Part shown: one piece after another, positions 21,080-31,859 of the stretch | How the letters are laid out: the number at the start of each line of letters is the position of its first letter | Position numbering within the stretch: the stretch's first letter is position 1 | DNA from: Gnetum montanum | Lineage: Eukaryota; Streptophyta; Gnetopsida; Gnetales; Gnetaceae | Assembly (NCBI GenBank): GCA_015680685.1 | Contig: MNCI01002152.1 | Coordinates: 434,498 to 498,497 of the forward strand | Reading direction: 5' to 3' | Length of the DNA stretch: 64,000 nucleotides | The notes under the pieces: model-generated | Told to the model about the DNA's origin: nothing | Seen by the model: only the letters and a program-made list of their open reading frames with translations | The model's database searches: none | Program-made: the position numbers and the translations under genes

Positions 21080-21850
21080 ATGGGAGGAATGAAAATCCAA
21101 GCAGTGGTGCTTCTGCTGGCAGTAATCGCCTTCACGTGCCATGCACGGAGGTCGCTGGTTGCTTACGATACTGAAGTCGCTGCACACGCCTCCACTGGCA
21201 AAGAAACAGTCACCGATGTTGCCGTTGGCTCTGGTGGTGGCTCCGGTTCTGGGTATGGTGCAGCCACCGGAAATTCCGGTTCTGCCTATGGCTCTGGCGG
21301 TGGCTCTGGGTATGGATCTGGTAGCGCTACTGGCGGGTCTGGCACGGCCTATGGATCGGGTGGTGGTCAAGGTTATGGCTCTGGAAGTGCCGATGGCGGG
21401 TCTGGTTCTGCCTATGGTTCTGGTGGGGGCTCTGGATATGGCTCTGGAAGTGCCACCGGTGGGTCTGGCAGTGCCTATGGATCAGGTGGTGGATCTGGTT
21501 ATGGTTCTGGAAGTGCCAATGGTGGGTCTGGTTCTGCCTATGGCTCAGGTGGTGGATCTGGATATGGCTCTGGAAGTGCTGATGGTGGGTCTGGTTCTGC
21601 CTCGGGCTCTGGTGGTGGGCAGGGTTATGGCTCTGGAAGTGCCACAGGTGGGTCTGGTTCTGCCTATGGCTCCGGTGGTGGATCAGGTTATGGCTCCGGA
21701 AGTGCTGATGGTGGGTCTGGTTCTGCTTATGGCTCTGGCGGTGGGTCAGGCTATGGCTCCGGAAGTGCCACTGGTGGGTCTGGTTCAGCCTATGGTTCTG
21801 GTGGTGGCAGCGGTAGTGGTTCTGGTGGAGCCATTGGTGATCCTAATTGA
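21080..21850 (+). CDS. Secreted glycine-rich repeat protein, probably cell wall
   Basis: This is an intact single-exon frame of 256 residues. Residues 1 to about 22 form a classic signal peptide (MGGMKIQAVVLLLAVIAFTC, then HA) with probable cleavage before RRSLVAYD. Residues 23-55 are a non-repetitive linker. Residues 69-236 are eight tandem 21-residue repeats of AYGSGGGSGYGSGSATGGSG plus one residue, varying T/D/N and S/Q, followed by a partial ninth ending IGDPN. There is no catalytic motif or membrane anchor. Tyr spaced through Gly/Ser repeats fits plant structural glycine-rich wall proteins, where Tyr may be cross-linked. It has a TATA box (21012) and a poly(A) signal (21975), and is the only intact cellular gene seen. 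The start is the first ATG after the TATA box and begins the signal peptide; MKIQ four codons later is possible. Exact orthologue unknown. Confidence 0.9.
   Translation: MGGMKIQAVVLLLAVIAFTCHARRSLVAYDTEVAAHASTGKETVTDVAVGSGGGSGSGYGAATGNSGSAYGSGGGSGYGSGSATGGSGTAYGSGGGQGYGSGSADGGSGSAYGSGGGSGYGSGSATGGSGSAYGSGGGSGYGSGSANGGSGSAYGSGGGSGYGSGSADGGSGSASGSGGGQGYGSGSATGGSGSAYGSGGGSGYGSGSADGGSGSAYGSGGGSGYGSGSATGGSGSAYGSGGGSGSGSGGAIGDPN
21284..21847 (+). repeat. 63-bp coding tandem repeat, eight full copies and one partial
   Basis: GCCTATGG-type unit starts recur every 63 bases (for example 21284, 21347), giving in-frame 21-codon units. Copies differ mainly at third codon positions and at the T/D/N and S/Q residues, indicating expansion by unequal exchange under coding constraint. 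Confidence 0.85.
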
Positions 21851-21974
21851 TCAGAAATGGAGGCTGCATATAGCCAACACAAAAAGTAGCGTTTCTCACC
21901 AGGCATCCTAGGTTATATGTAAAAATAAGTGGAGCTTCCGGGATGCGTTATGGCTCCGAATAATGATCCTTTTA

Positions 21975-21980
21975 AATAAA
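21975..21980 (+). terminator. Poly(A) signal of the glycine-rich protein gene
   Basis: AATAAA lies 125 bases after the stop codon, at a normal distance for a plant 3' UTR. Confidence 0.6.
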
Positions 21981-23599
21981 GTAATGGGCACTGCGTGTGC
22001 TGCATGGTTTGTTTCATTGTATCTTTAATTGATTAATGGTTAATGTGAAAAGTACATAACGTGGACGCGTTTCTCATGTAAGCTCACTGTGTTTTCTATA
22101 ACAAGGAAACCGGAGTTCGTAATTCAGAAGCTGACATGTACGGTGATGGTTTCATAATAAGTAACCACGTAACTGTCGTTACTTGTTAATCGCACGAAGG
22201 AAGGTCGTTTTCGACCTAAACTTCACATAAATTTCACAATTTCAGAGAACGTCGCAAGCATTCGAAATAGCATGGACTACACAATTTCAGAGAACGTCGC
22301 AAGCATTCGAAATAGCATGGACTATGGAACTAAGACCCTGCAAATCTTGGACAGATATTGGCACTGATCCAGGTCATGATATGTGTTAAAATTTAGTACT
22401 CTATAATGCTGCTTCAGCATATCTTGAATTTACTGTTGAAAAGACTTCAATCATAATCAGCAACCGTGTAAACATGACATTGGAGGCATGAGCATTTCTA
22501 CTATCAGAAAGTGCAGGCAACACCGTGCTTGTAGCCCTGCACACATTTTTGCCCATGATGTGATCGTATGAAATTTTTTCCGCTTTTCTTAAGTTGCAGC
22601 AAAAGCATAACGAGGGTTACTGAAGGCACGTGTTTGGTATATGCAAAAACTTGAAATACTGAAACCGGAAGTATTTTTTAATTGTGTTTAAAGAGAAAAC
22701 ATGCAATATGGAAATTTAAACCATGTACTGGATTTTATATAATTAATGGTCTGGGTCTTAATACGTGCGCTTATGAGAAAAAAGAAACGTGTGATAAATT
22801 GTTAAGGAATATTTTGCGGACGATTCCAGAGTAATATCCCATTCTAACAGGGAAATGCAAGGCCTATAGCTTCAGCGGATCTTTCATGAATTTATCGGGA
22901 CGGTCTGTTTGTCATTTATCGTCCCAGATCCTTTGTAAATTAAAAACACGATTTTTTTTTAATGTGTAAAGGCAGTGACAAATCTGCACTCATGTACTCC
23001 TTTTTTGTTTACTTGTACCGCTGAACCGTGAGTTAACATCTATTTTTAACATAGTCAAAGTAGGACTTGGTGTTGGCTGTTATGTTACATAATGGGGCAT
23101 CCTATTCAATAATTGGTGCTGGTTTCATATTTTCTAGGATAATGGTTATAAGAATAGTTTTTTCTTCTTCTTTTTTTAAACCAAAGATCTCTGTTTAATG
23201 GATTAGAATTTTTGGTAGCTTGACTTGTATAATAAATCTTATTTTTTAACAAAAAAATCAATGGTTTTATTGTGATTTTTTGGACTTTTAAGTTATTCTA
23301 GGCCCCTACTTACTAGTTTATTGTGATTCTTGAAACATGTAGACCTAATATACTAAAAAATGATGTATTAGCCTAGTAATAAGACACTTGATTTGAAAGC
23401 TCCAAGTCATAGATTTTAATATGGTGGGCAATTGTGAGTGATATAAAGTTTTTATTGAACTATAGATCTTGGGATATACCTATGTTTCACTTATTTTGGG
23501 TTACAACACCTCAACTATTTAAATACCTGTTGTAGGACAAACACATCTTGTATAATTTTCTATCCATGTTAATTGAAGTCGAGAAACTAATGGTTTACA
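21981..23599. other. Intergenic sequence
   Basis: No gene or recognisable transposon protein is seen. Apart from a 45-bp tandem duplication at 22235-22324 it looks like single-copy spacer. Confidence 0.5.
22235..22324. repeat. 45-bp tandem duplication
   Basis: CACAATTTCAGAGAACGTCG and the 25 bases after it occur twice in direct succession (22235-22279 and 22280-22324), apparently identical, so the duplication is recent. Confidence 0.9.
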
Positions 23600-24720
23600 A
23601 GTTAATATTTTGCCTGGCAGATGACCGTCTCCTATTTTGCTTCACCTCCCTAGTTGATCGGGAAAAGGTGCTGGTGGGAGGCCCTTGGTTTTATGGCGCG
23701 CGGGGCCTGGCCCTGGCATCTTGGCGCCCGGGGGCTCACCGCGACCCGACCCTGTTTGAACGGGCACCGATTTGGGTCTGACTGTACGACCTACCCCTTG
23801 AATACTTGTCAACCGAATTTCTGCAATCGCTTACATAGGTGTTCGGGGAGTTTATCAAATTTGACCACTTCACAGAGGGCATGGAACACATGGGATTTGC
23901 GTGATTCTATGTGTGGCGGCCTCTTCAACTACAGGAACAGTTTGAGGTGCTGGTGTTGGACTCCGAGCTCGGAGAGGAGAGGGTCCGTGTTCACTTCGAA
24001 AACCTGCCGAGGCCCCTGTCTATGGCACAAGACTCTCACCTAGGGGAAGGCCTGGCCATCGAGGATCGAGCAGCGCACAACCCAGAGGGTTGATGGCACC
24101 TCATCGGCAAAAGAGGACGTGTTACCACCAGGAAACCGCCGACGCCCAAAGCTGGGCAACAGGGGGGTTTGCAGGGATGGGCCTCCAAAAGAGGGTAGGA
24201 CCCAAGGTCATAACACTATGAACGACGAGTCGCAAACCGGCTCCGTGAGGCTGGGGAAACAGGCTACGACGGACTCGCGCAGGAAGGGTCTGGTAGAGAG
24301 GGCACATGAGACCATGCCAAACAAGACAAATAAGCCCTACCTTCACGCTCTGGTCGGTGATGGGGCTCTATCTCCCAAAGCCACACAGAGCAGGTCCAGG
24401 CTGATCGCCTAGGGTCGCCGCACACCCCCGCGTCCCAGGAGGGGGGCCCTATTAGGGGCGCTTTGTCATCGCCTCCGATCACTGACTAGATAAATACGAA
24501 TCGTGGGACGACCCTGCCCCGCTCCCCTCCAAAGGAAAAAAGGCCAAAGAACGAACGCGGTTTGGTGATGCCATGGTTAGCGGCCAAGGTGGGACGACCA
24601 GAAAACAGCACTTGCCGACACAAGGCCATGCAGCTCTTCATCGATCTGGGCATGCAGCCCACACTCTAGGAGGTGTACCAAAACATATTCTAGGCTAGTG
24701 GGTAGAGTTTTTAACTCTAG
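23600..24720 (+). pseudogene. LINE ORF1 fragment (DUF4283-type), broken
   Basis: This block is GC-rich against AT-rich flanks. The plus-strand reading has LADDRLLFCFTSLVDREKVL, GGPWFY, LASWRPG and APIWV.LYDLPLEYLS, the typical order of the DUF4283 domain of plant L1-type LINE ORF1. EERVRVHFENLPRP follows at the position of the second half of the domain, before the CCHC region. Stops occur within WV.LYDL and near 23840 and 23900. Beyond 24100 the reading is Pro/Arg-rich and shifted. The 5' end is truncated at about 23600; no poly(A) tail is seen. It is a dead copy. Confidence 0.7.
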
Positions 24721-24729
24721 GGCTCTTTT

Positions 24730-26467
24730 TTGAAATTATCTAGGATTTCAACCTCTTCCTAATTGGTATCAACATTTTCATGATTAAAGAGTTAATGATG
24801 AACTTGGTCTAGTTCATCCATGCTACTGACATAGGTACATGTCAAGCTCTTAGTGGGTTCTATGCATATTGTGCTGCTATCAAAATTAGCAATCAACCAC
24901 TATGTTTCCTCTTGTTTTGTGGCTATCTTGTATAGATACCTTTGAATATCTACCTCATGTGCATACTACTTACATGCAAGAATAGATGCTCATTTAATGG
25001 ACAAGAGTTTTTGCACATAATTATACCTTATATCGTTGTATGCAATGCATGGAACTCATCTCTTGTTGATCTTTCCAAATACATTATCTTTAGATATCTC
25101 CAAGGAAAAATATTTGATGTTCATTCTTACATCAACAGTGCTTAGCTATGTCCTTTCCATAATAAATGAGAAGTGCTTAGCTATGCCCTTTTCATCTAAG
25201 TCCATCTATGATATGACAAAGTTGTTCTCACTAAGAATAACCATGGCCAAGGCATTGATGAATGAGAGAATAGTATTTATCTATGGTAGTGTCCAAGGGT
25301 TCATTGTTCCCTTGCTCCCATCATTGAATCTTCCTTCTCAGATTAGACACTCATAAGTACATCTAATACTTATCATTAAATAGCTCTAGCATTGTACTCC
25401 ACCTGTAGATGGATTCTAGCTCCAAGGACTAGTACCAGCTTTCTGCTTTCTTGATAAGTATCCTAGGAAATAAGTTTTATTTCTACCATTCATTTTTACT
25501 ACTTTTTTAAGGCACAACAATCATGAAAATCTTGAAAATGTGTTTATGGATCAGATTTATATCCCCCTCAAATATGGAAATATTTTTTATATCAAGTCAT
25601 CTAATCCAACTATCCTTGACATGTCTAGCTAAAATTTTTATAGCCTCTACGATATTTAGAATGCTTTTAGTTGCTACCTCTTTGTTCATCATCATCATCA
25701 TCATCATTTCAATGACATCCTCTACCACCCCTTTGTTCATGATGGGCCTGATGATCATCATTGTTATCTTGTTGTTTCCCTTCATCATAATTGTTCTTTA
25801 TGCGATGTTTGTAAGAACTAGAAGAGGAAGAAAAAGATGTAGATGAAGAGGGTGAAGAGGAAGGAGGACTACAACCACCATGGTGTCTACCAACAACTCT
25901 TCAGCTATTATAGTGAAATTCATTAATTTTCTTATCCTCTTAATGCTTTTATGAGCCCTTGCTTTAACTACCATTTTTACCTAAACCTATATTATTAATA
26001 GTGGACTGTAGATTCAAGGCTACAGTCCCATCACCAATAACAAGGGGTGAAGAATCTTCATGATGAGAACCCCCATAGGAAGGATCCTTATTGTCATTTT
26101 GGTTAAGTAGGAACAAGGGATTGGTAAATAGTTTCCCCTTCATAAACTCATGGTTCTTCTCCTAGTGTTGATCTCTCCTCTATTATGTTTTGATGGGATG
26201 ATAGTCCCTATAGTCATAATTATGCATAAAGTACTCCCCTTAAAAATCCTAAATGCCCAACCTCTTAAGAGTTTGAAGTAGCATTTTGGGCATAGATCAA
26301 TCAGAAGGCATTACAATGTTGCCTTCCATATCTTGCCATCATAGTTATTCATCTTGATGCAAGATGAAGGTGAAATCAGGCACACACTCATCTAGATGAG
26401 TATACACCACCCTCTAGTCGTGAGGGACCAATGGTTTAGTATCATCATGCCTATGAGAAAAAGACAT
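24730..26467 (-). pseudogene. gag and protease remains of element D
   Basis: A minus-strand frame from ATG at 26467, heavily broken, begins with the segment HPDEY...FTFILHQDE shared with the K and M gags and ends in a region matching the retropepsin-like segment of K. The protease match is seen where 25050-25180 parallels 55640-55760 (the K stretch read as RTWLSTVDVKMSI). No full domain survives. A trinucleotide ATC run lies at 25686-25708. Confidence 0.6.
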
Positions 26468-26602
26468 TTTGTAATACAGATAAGATACTAGTTTGCTTAT
26501 GTGATTATATTTATTGTAAAAATTATTTTGACCTTAGGGCTCATCCAACAATGTTAATGATGTTCACTAAACCTAAATAGTGCACATTTCAAACAAAAAG
26601 AG

Positions 26603-26620
26603 TCCTTGGCAATGGCACCA
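26603..26620 (-). other. tRNA-Asp-type primer binding site of element D
   Basis: On the minus strand TGGTGCCATTGCCAAGGA lies one base from the LTR end. Differences from the tRNA-Asp complement are transitions. Confidence 0.8.
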
Positions 26621-26621
26621 A

Positions 26622-27555
26622 TGATGAGTGATTGAGGTACCCCCTACACTCAACCATACAAATCATGAAGCATCCACACATGATCTGGTTGAACCACAAA
26701 CTCTATGTCTTCCTATACACTAGTCTCCTGGGAAGTGAACTTTACCCTAATAATCATTCATTGTCTTTCCAATTACAGTTGTAATGTATAAGGTTATGGT
26801 TACGTGTAATAGAGGCATCTAATTTTTATTATTTTATGTTTTATGTCCCTGGTGCTTAAAATAGATAAATGAAGTAATTTAATTTAACTAATTAACTAAC
26901 CTCTAACTAGTCCTAACATAAGCATCCAATCCCACTTTCAGTACATGTCCTGAACCCACGTATCCACTACTAGGATTACCAAGCACTATGCTACTGGATG
27001 AACCAAGTAATAACACTATTGAAATTATCAAGCAAATACATGTTTACACTCAAAGTGGTCATACTTATGTGTTTAATTTAGTTAGCTTAATTAATTAACA
27101 AATCACTTTAAGTATAATTTAACTTAATTAATTACATAATTGACGGAAATAGTAAATGCATAAATAAATCATTAATCTATTCCAAGTACTTGAAGATTTG
27201 ATCAAAAGGCTCATCTTTATTGCCATTCACACTAGTGTGCTCTGGTATAATAGTCCTTGAATAAAGATTTGTATACTTTCTGACTTCTACTATGGGCACT
27301 AAGAGAAATATTCTCTCTCAAATGATAAAAACTACAAGAGCTCTGCTACAACTATGACTTAACTCCTCCATAAACAAGGCTAGTGAGTGTGTATTTATGG
27401 ACTTTATTGTGGATCTATGTTGATGAGGCCCCATAGATGCAACAAACACTATGTTGATGCAACCTTGTCAATGAGGCAACATCACATATATGGGGCCATG
27501 TCAATGAGGCCACATCAATGGAGGCCCATTGACACAACACTTTGATGCTTCATCA
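26622..27555 (-). repeat. 5' LTR of element D (934 bp)
   Basis: On the minus strand it starts TGATGAAGCATCAAAG at 27555 and ends CAATCACTCATCA at 26622. Its U3 lacks the GATATCGCG palindromes; instead TTGATGAGGCCCCAT and CAATGAGGC-type repeats lie at 27415-27540. Confidence 0.8.
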
Positions 27556-27679
27556 AAGTGTAATAAATAAGTTAAGTCTAAATATCATGAGATATCCTTG
27601 TTAAATTTAACTATTCCTAATCTTAATAAATAACTTTTATACCTAAGGTTTGATAATTATAAGCTAACGTCATCCTTAG

Positions 27680-28150
27680 AACAGGCCAAAGTGGAAGTTG
27701 TAGATGTTAAATTGATAAATGAAAGATTAATGAAGGGAAAGGAATCCCTTCAAATGGTATTAGGACAAGGAAGAAGTCCACAAGATAAAAGTGCACTTGA
27801 ATGTTATTCCCATGAAGAAGAGCCTACATGACCATCATCATATCTGAAGGAATCACCAAAAAGTAAGGGTACCATTTCAAAAGAAGCTCCTACCCATCAA
27901 AATACTTCTAAAAGATTTGATCATTTTCATTCTAATCATTTTTTCTATAGTGCAATGGTTAGATGTTATTATTGCAATAAGTTTAGACATAAATAATGGA
28001 AGTGCAACTTAAAGTTCTATCATTTTAGTACCTAGTCATATCACAAAACTCATTGGTTTTATCAAAGTGCATCAAGAAAGGATTTTATGCAAGATTCCAT
28101 GGGAGACCAAATGACAACTTAAAAGTCCAAAACTATCAAAAAGGAATGGA
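27680..28150 (+). pseudogene. Copia gag C-terminal remnant
   Basis: Plus-strand reading gives KLINERLMKGKESLQMVLG, QGRSPQDKSALECYSHEEE and a CX2CX4HX4C knuckle, CYYCNKFRHK.WKC (near 27970-28010), the usual tail of plant copia gag. Stops interrupt it, one inside the knuckle. Confidence 0.6.
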
Positions 28151-28369
28151 GAATTAAAAAATAAAACCAATGACATTAGGACACTTTCACCAATAGATTC
28201 ATAAGAGGAAGTGATGCCTTGGACATTGGAGAAGTTTGGTTGAGAGGAGAATCCTCAAAATAGGAAACTCATTCTCTAGCTCTTTAAGCATCATCATCTT
28301 TCAACAGCATGATAGGTAGGTAGAAGAAATTTTTCTTTTATTTTCAAAATTTTATTAAGACTATAGCCC

Positions 28370-28602
28370 ATTGACAATCTTCTAGAACCACACCTTGTTT
28401 TTGATGAAAGATGTCTTTCAAAAGTAAAATACATCTTTGAGAAACCAAAGACATCTCTTTGATCTTTTGAGCATCGTGAGCAAGACATCTTCTGTAAGTA
28501 AAAGACATCTTTTGTAACTATAACATGCAGAAAAGATGTCGTTATGTCAAAAAATATGTCTTCTTTTTTGTTCAAAGCCCTCACTTTTTTGCCATTATAA
28601 AA
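28370..28602 (+). promoter_or_regulatory. Internal U3-like region with TATA box in element F
   Basis: AAGATGTCTT, AAGACATCTT and close variants recur from about 28407 to 28565, as in the LTR U3 of F and H. TATAAAA follows at 28596-28602, about 50 bases before the ATG of the next frame. Confidence 0.5.
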
Positions 28603-28650
28603 GATAAAATCCTCACTTTTGTTATATTCCTTTAGATATATTTCATAGAG

Positions 28651-30276
28651 ATGACTAGGATTCCACCACTTGTAGTGGTTTTGGTAGAGATGACCCACAT
28701 GAAGATAGAAACATCTAGGCTACCATCCAAGAAACACTCCAAAGGAAGTTCTAGTAGTACACCATCCTTTTACACGCCTCAATATCAAAGCCCAAGTGCT
28801 TAGCATAGGTTTGAGACAACAACAACTACTACTATTGTTTTTTAGCATTCTCTTGCTTTCCCAGCTCATAGACAACAAGCTTTGTTAGATAACTTCAAGC
28901 TCTTGAATTGGGCCACTTCTATTTTCATGAATTTTCTTGTCCCTTAGAGGCTAATCAATGAATTCTACTATAATATTATAATCTCTAATGCTATTATTGT
29001 GGCATTCACATCAACTATTGGGGAAATTTTTGTTGAGGTCTCTCCCCAAATTGTAAATGCACTTCTAGGTATCTCTAGTCCTAATGTCTTCTAGGTTACC
29101 ATTGATACTATGCATGATATATATACCAATGGTATAATGCCCATAAGACAAGATGAATTTTGTGATGTGTTATTGACAAACATATTTCTTTTCAATGGGG
29201 TCATATTTAGAGGAGAAAAATGACTTCTAATACCTCCACCTTGCGACTTATTGTTTTGTATATCATCTTGGTGACTGGAGGTAGCTATAATTCTCTATTT
29301 CCATCCTAGAGTTTTGTACTATATTGTTTGCTTATAGGTTTACCATTGAATCTAGGCATATTCTTTGTCAAAACATTTTAAGCCTCTATGCTAAGGGTAA
29401 AATCCTTGAACATCCCTAACTCATTAGCTTTTTGATTCTCCAAAGGGGTGTGCCTATACTAAAGTTGCCTTTGCTAAAAGGTAAAGGGAGTGTCAGTGAG
29501 TTAGTGGAGAAGAGAAGTACCTCCCATGTAGCTGAAGTAGGACCTAGCACCAAGCTTTAAAAACCAAAGAAAGAAGAATCCCTACATTTAACAAGATCCA
29601 AATCCACCAATTCTCAACTTAGTTCATCACTGAAGAAGCTTCTTTGGCCCTTTGCATGAGTCATCAAGAAGCTTGGATATGAACCTCTCTTACTTGTGTA
29701 AGATTTTAGATGTAATTGGGATTCCACCTCCCTCTAATTAATAAGTGTTTGAGGAGGTCACTACTCCTCCTATCTCTAATAGTAATAAGGATGTTCCTAC
29801 ACCACCATGGCATTCCTTAGTAGCAAGAGCCTCACATACATATGACTTTGGGATGGAGTCAAATTCAGAGCCTAAGGCATCCCCACCTAGTCTCTAGGGG
29901 AAGTATCATGATCCAATCCCTCCCACTTACTCCATTACACCTCCCACTAATGCTCCTAGCTCTTTTGAGTAATGGGCTATGGAGAGCATTTTTGGAACCA
30001 TGTCCCAATGGGTTCTAGTTTAGCAGCTACTAGTTCCTTCAACTCCACTAGCTTCCTCTTTATTTCAAGTGAAGCTTCTTCCTAAGTGGGCTCCAGTGTA
30101 GTAGGTTGAGTCCTTAGATAAGGACACTTAGAGATATAGCCATCCTAGCACTAACAGTGATGATGATAATGAAGATACTTATCACCCATCTATAGCAATA
30201 ATAGATTCTAAGTTGGAGGATTCTACTAAGGTTAGTGATTATGACCTTGGTTGGTTCTTTGTTCTCTCCTTTTGAT
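28651..30276 (+). pseudogene. ORF2-like frame of element F (Transposase_32-like), broken
   Basis: The frame starts MTRIPPLVVVLVEMTHMKIE at 28651 and can be followed, with several stops and shifts, to a TGA near 30276. About residues 100-160 read RLINEFYYN then IGEIFVEVSPQIVNALLGIS, which resembles the EFY...V.G..V.FSPE.IN..LGLP pattern of the plant Transposase_32 (PF20167) domain. The remainder is rich in S, P and E/D without motifs I can name. It sits between gag and the 3' LTR, replacing pol, as ORF2 does in A and B. I see no clear sequence identity with that ORF2 beyond the domain pattern. Confidence 0.5.
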
Positions 30277-30670
30277 GATAAGAAAGGAAGAGATATTTTT
30301 GGCTCTCACATATGTGATTTTTGACCTTTGCACATATGTGATTGATGTGGTATAACCATTACAAATAGTTTTCCTCTTGTGATAGTATGTTATATAATAT
30401 TTTGTAGATGATTATGGAAAAATGGTATCTTTTTCTAGTTATCTCTATGTGGCTTACCTTTGCCATTTATTTGTGCATTTATGTGCCATTGAAACTCCAC
30501 ACTTATCCTAATCCCTAGCTACCATAGGAATTTATATGTATTAATTCTTTACTTAATATATTGCACTTTGTTTCTATGCTTTTTTCTAAAAAGGGGGAGA
30601 AGTAGTTTATATGTTAGAACAAGAATAATCCATTTGCTTAAGTTTTGAAAATTTTAAAAAAGAGGGATAT

Positions 30671-31772
30671 TGTTGATCTTTTACTATGTCAAAACCTTAA
30701 GGAAAATGGAGAACATAGGTTGATTATGTATGTGTGTGATTATTATGCTTACAAGACAAAACCATGGAAGAATATCTATGGAAGTTTGAAGAGCATGAAC
30801 AAGGAACAATGAATTCATCATGTAAAGGAAGGTGAAAAAAGATGTCTCTAAGAAATAAAAGAAATCTTGACAAAATTAAAGGTTTCCTAGACAAAGACGT
30901 CTCTAAGAAATAGAAAATGTCTTTCATCAGGCAAAGACATTTTTTCCCAAATAAAGACTTCTTCATAGAATATAGGCCAGTCTTAAAAAGACATCTTTCT
31001 CTAGACAAAGATGTCTTCCCATAGTAGAGATTTTAAAAAGACATATTTCCTAGACAAAGACATATTTCTAGAATAGAAGGAAAATATAGAAAGACATCTT
31101 AGGCATGAAGAAGACATCTTCCATAACCATTGGCTACCATTCACTAGCCATTGCACAAGTTTCAAAATGGATTTAGAAATATGACAGCTATAAGAAGACA
31201 TCATATGCATTTGGAAATATGCAAGCTTATGTGTAATCATTTTACAATCATTTTGGAAATCATTGTAATCTCTATTTCTCTTCATTATATCATCACTTAT
31301 TCATTGTAAAGTGTGCTATACCTCAATGTACAAGAATCAACAAACTGAGTTGCATTTATCCCTTGTAAGTTATTCTCTTGTTGGTCTATGAGGTTGATGT
31401 GCTTCTTGAAAGAAGGCTTCTTGCTTAAGCTTTTTGGGATCTTGAGGGATTGAGTGATTGGTGTTGCGGCATAATACTTCAGAGTGAAAGTCAAGATTGT
31501 AAAGGTTGTGAAAGCCTAGAAACCACATTCCAAGGCTGACAGGACATTGCAAGGTTGAGTGGCTAGTGTTGTGGCACAACACTCTAGAGCAAGGCTTGAT
31601 GATTATACAGGGTGTGGAACCTTCAACCACATTTAAGAGCAACAAAGTCCAAAGGTATGCTAGTGATCCACCCTTTGAGTGTGGACTACCCAAGTTAGGA
31701 AACCACATTAAATTTGGTATGTGTGCTTTTTTTTTACAAATTTTTAATTTAGGGAACTTATCCATTTCCACA
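30671..31772 (+). repeat. 3' LTR of element F (about 1.1 kb)
   Basis: It begins TGTTGATCTTTTACTATG after a purine-rich AAAAAAGAGGGATAT and runs to about CCACA at 31772; the right end is less certain because it diverges from H over the last 30 bases. AAGACATCTT-type motifs lie at 30840-31110. The U5 part has two similar stretches around GGTGTTGCGGCATAA (31460) and AGTGTTGTGGCACAACAC (31566), also paired in H. Confidence 0.7.
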
Positions 31773-31859
31773 ACCACCGCCGCCCCCCCCACCCCCTCTC
31801 TCTATATTCAACAATCCATAGTCTTTCTTAGGGAACTAGTTAGATAAATATTTTGCTTG

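Larger units (their letters stand above)
24721..27555 (-). mobile_element. Element D: truncated Athila-like element (5' LTR, gag, part of protease)
   Basis: On the minus strand: LTR 27555-26622, tRNA-Asp-type primer site, gag from 26467, then protease-region remains to about 24730. The end near 24721 is abrupt next to LINE sequence. No 3' LTR of D is found here, but a related 3' end lies at 46916-47487 on the plus strand. Confidence 0.75.
27556..31772 (+). mobile_element. Element F: 5'-truncated copia-like derivative with an extra ORF
   Basis: The plus-strand order is gag remains with a CCHC knuckle (27680-28150), a region with AAGATGTCTT-type motifs and a TATA box (28370-28602), an ORF2-like frame (28651-30276), purine-rich tract (about 30655-30670) and 3' LTR (30671-31772). 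The LTR matches that of element H, which has a perfect iMet primer site and a copia gag. No RT, integrase or protease is seen, so pol is missing. Confidence 0.65.

Noticed and set aside
21035-21370. Minus-strand frame over the glycine-rich gene, Arg/Thr-rich
   Set aside because: It is the reverse complement of the Gly/Ser repeat; the sense frame has a signal peptide, TATA box and poly(A) signal.
25523-25846. Plus-strand hydrophobic frame with poly-Ile from an ATC repeat
   Set aside because: It is antisense to the gag of element D, and the hydrophobic run comes from a trinucleotide repeat, so it is not a membrane protein.
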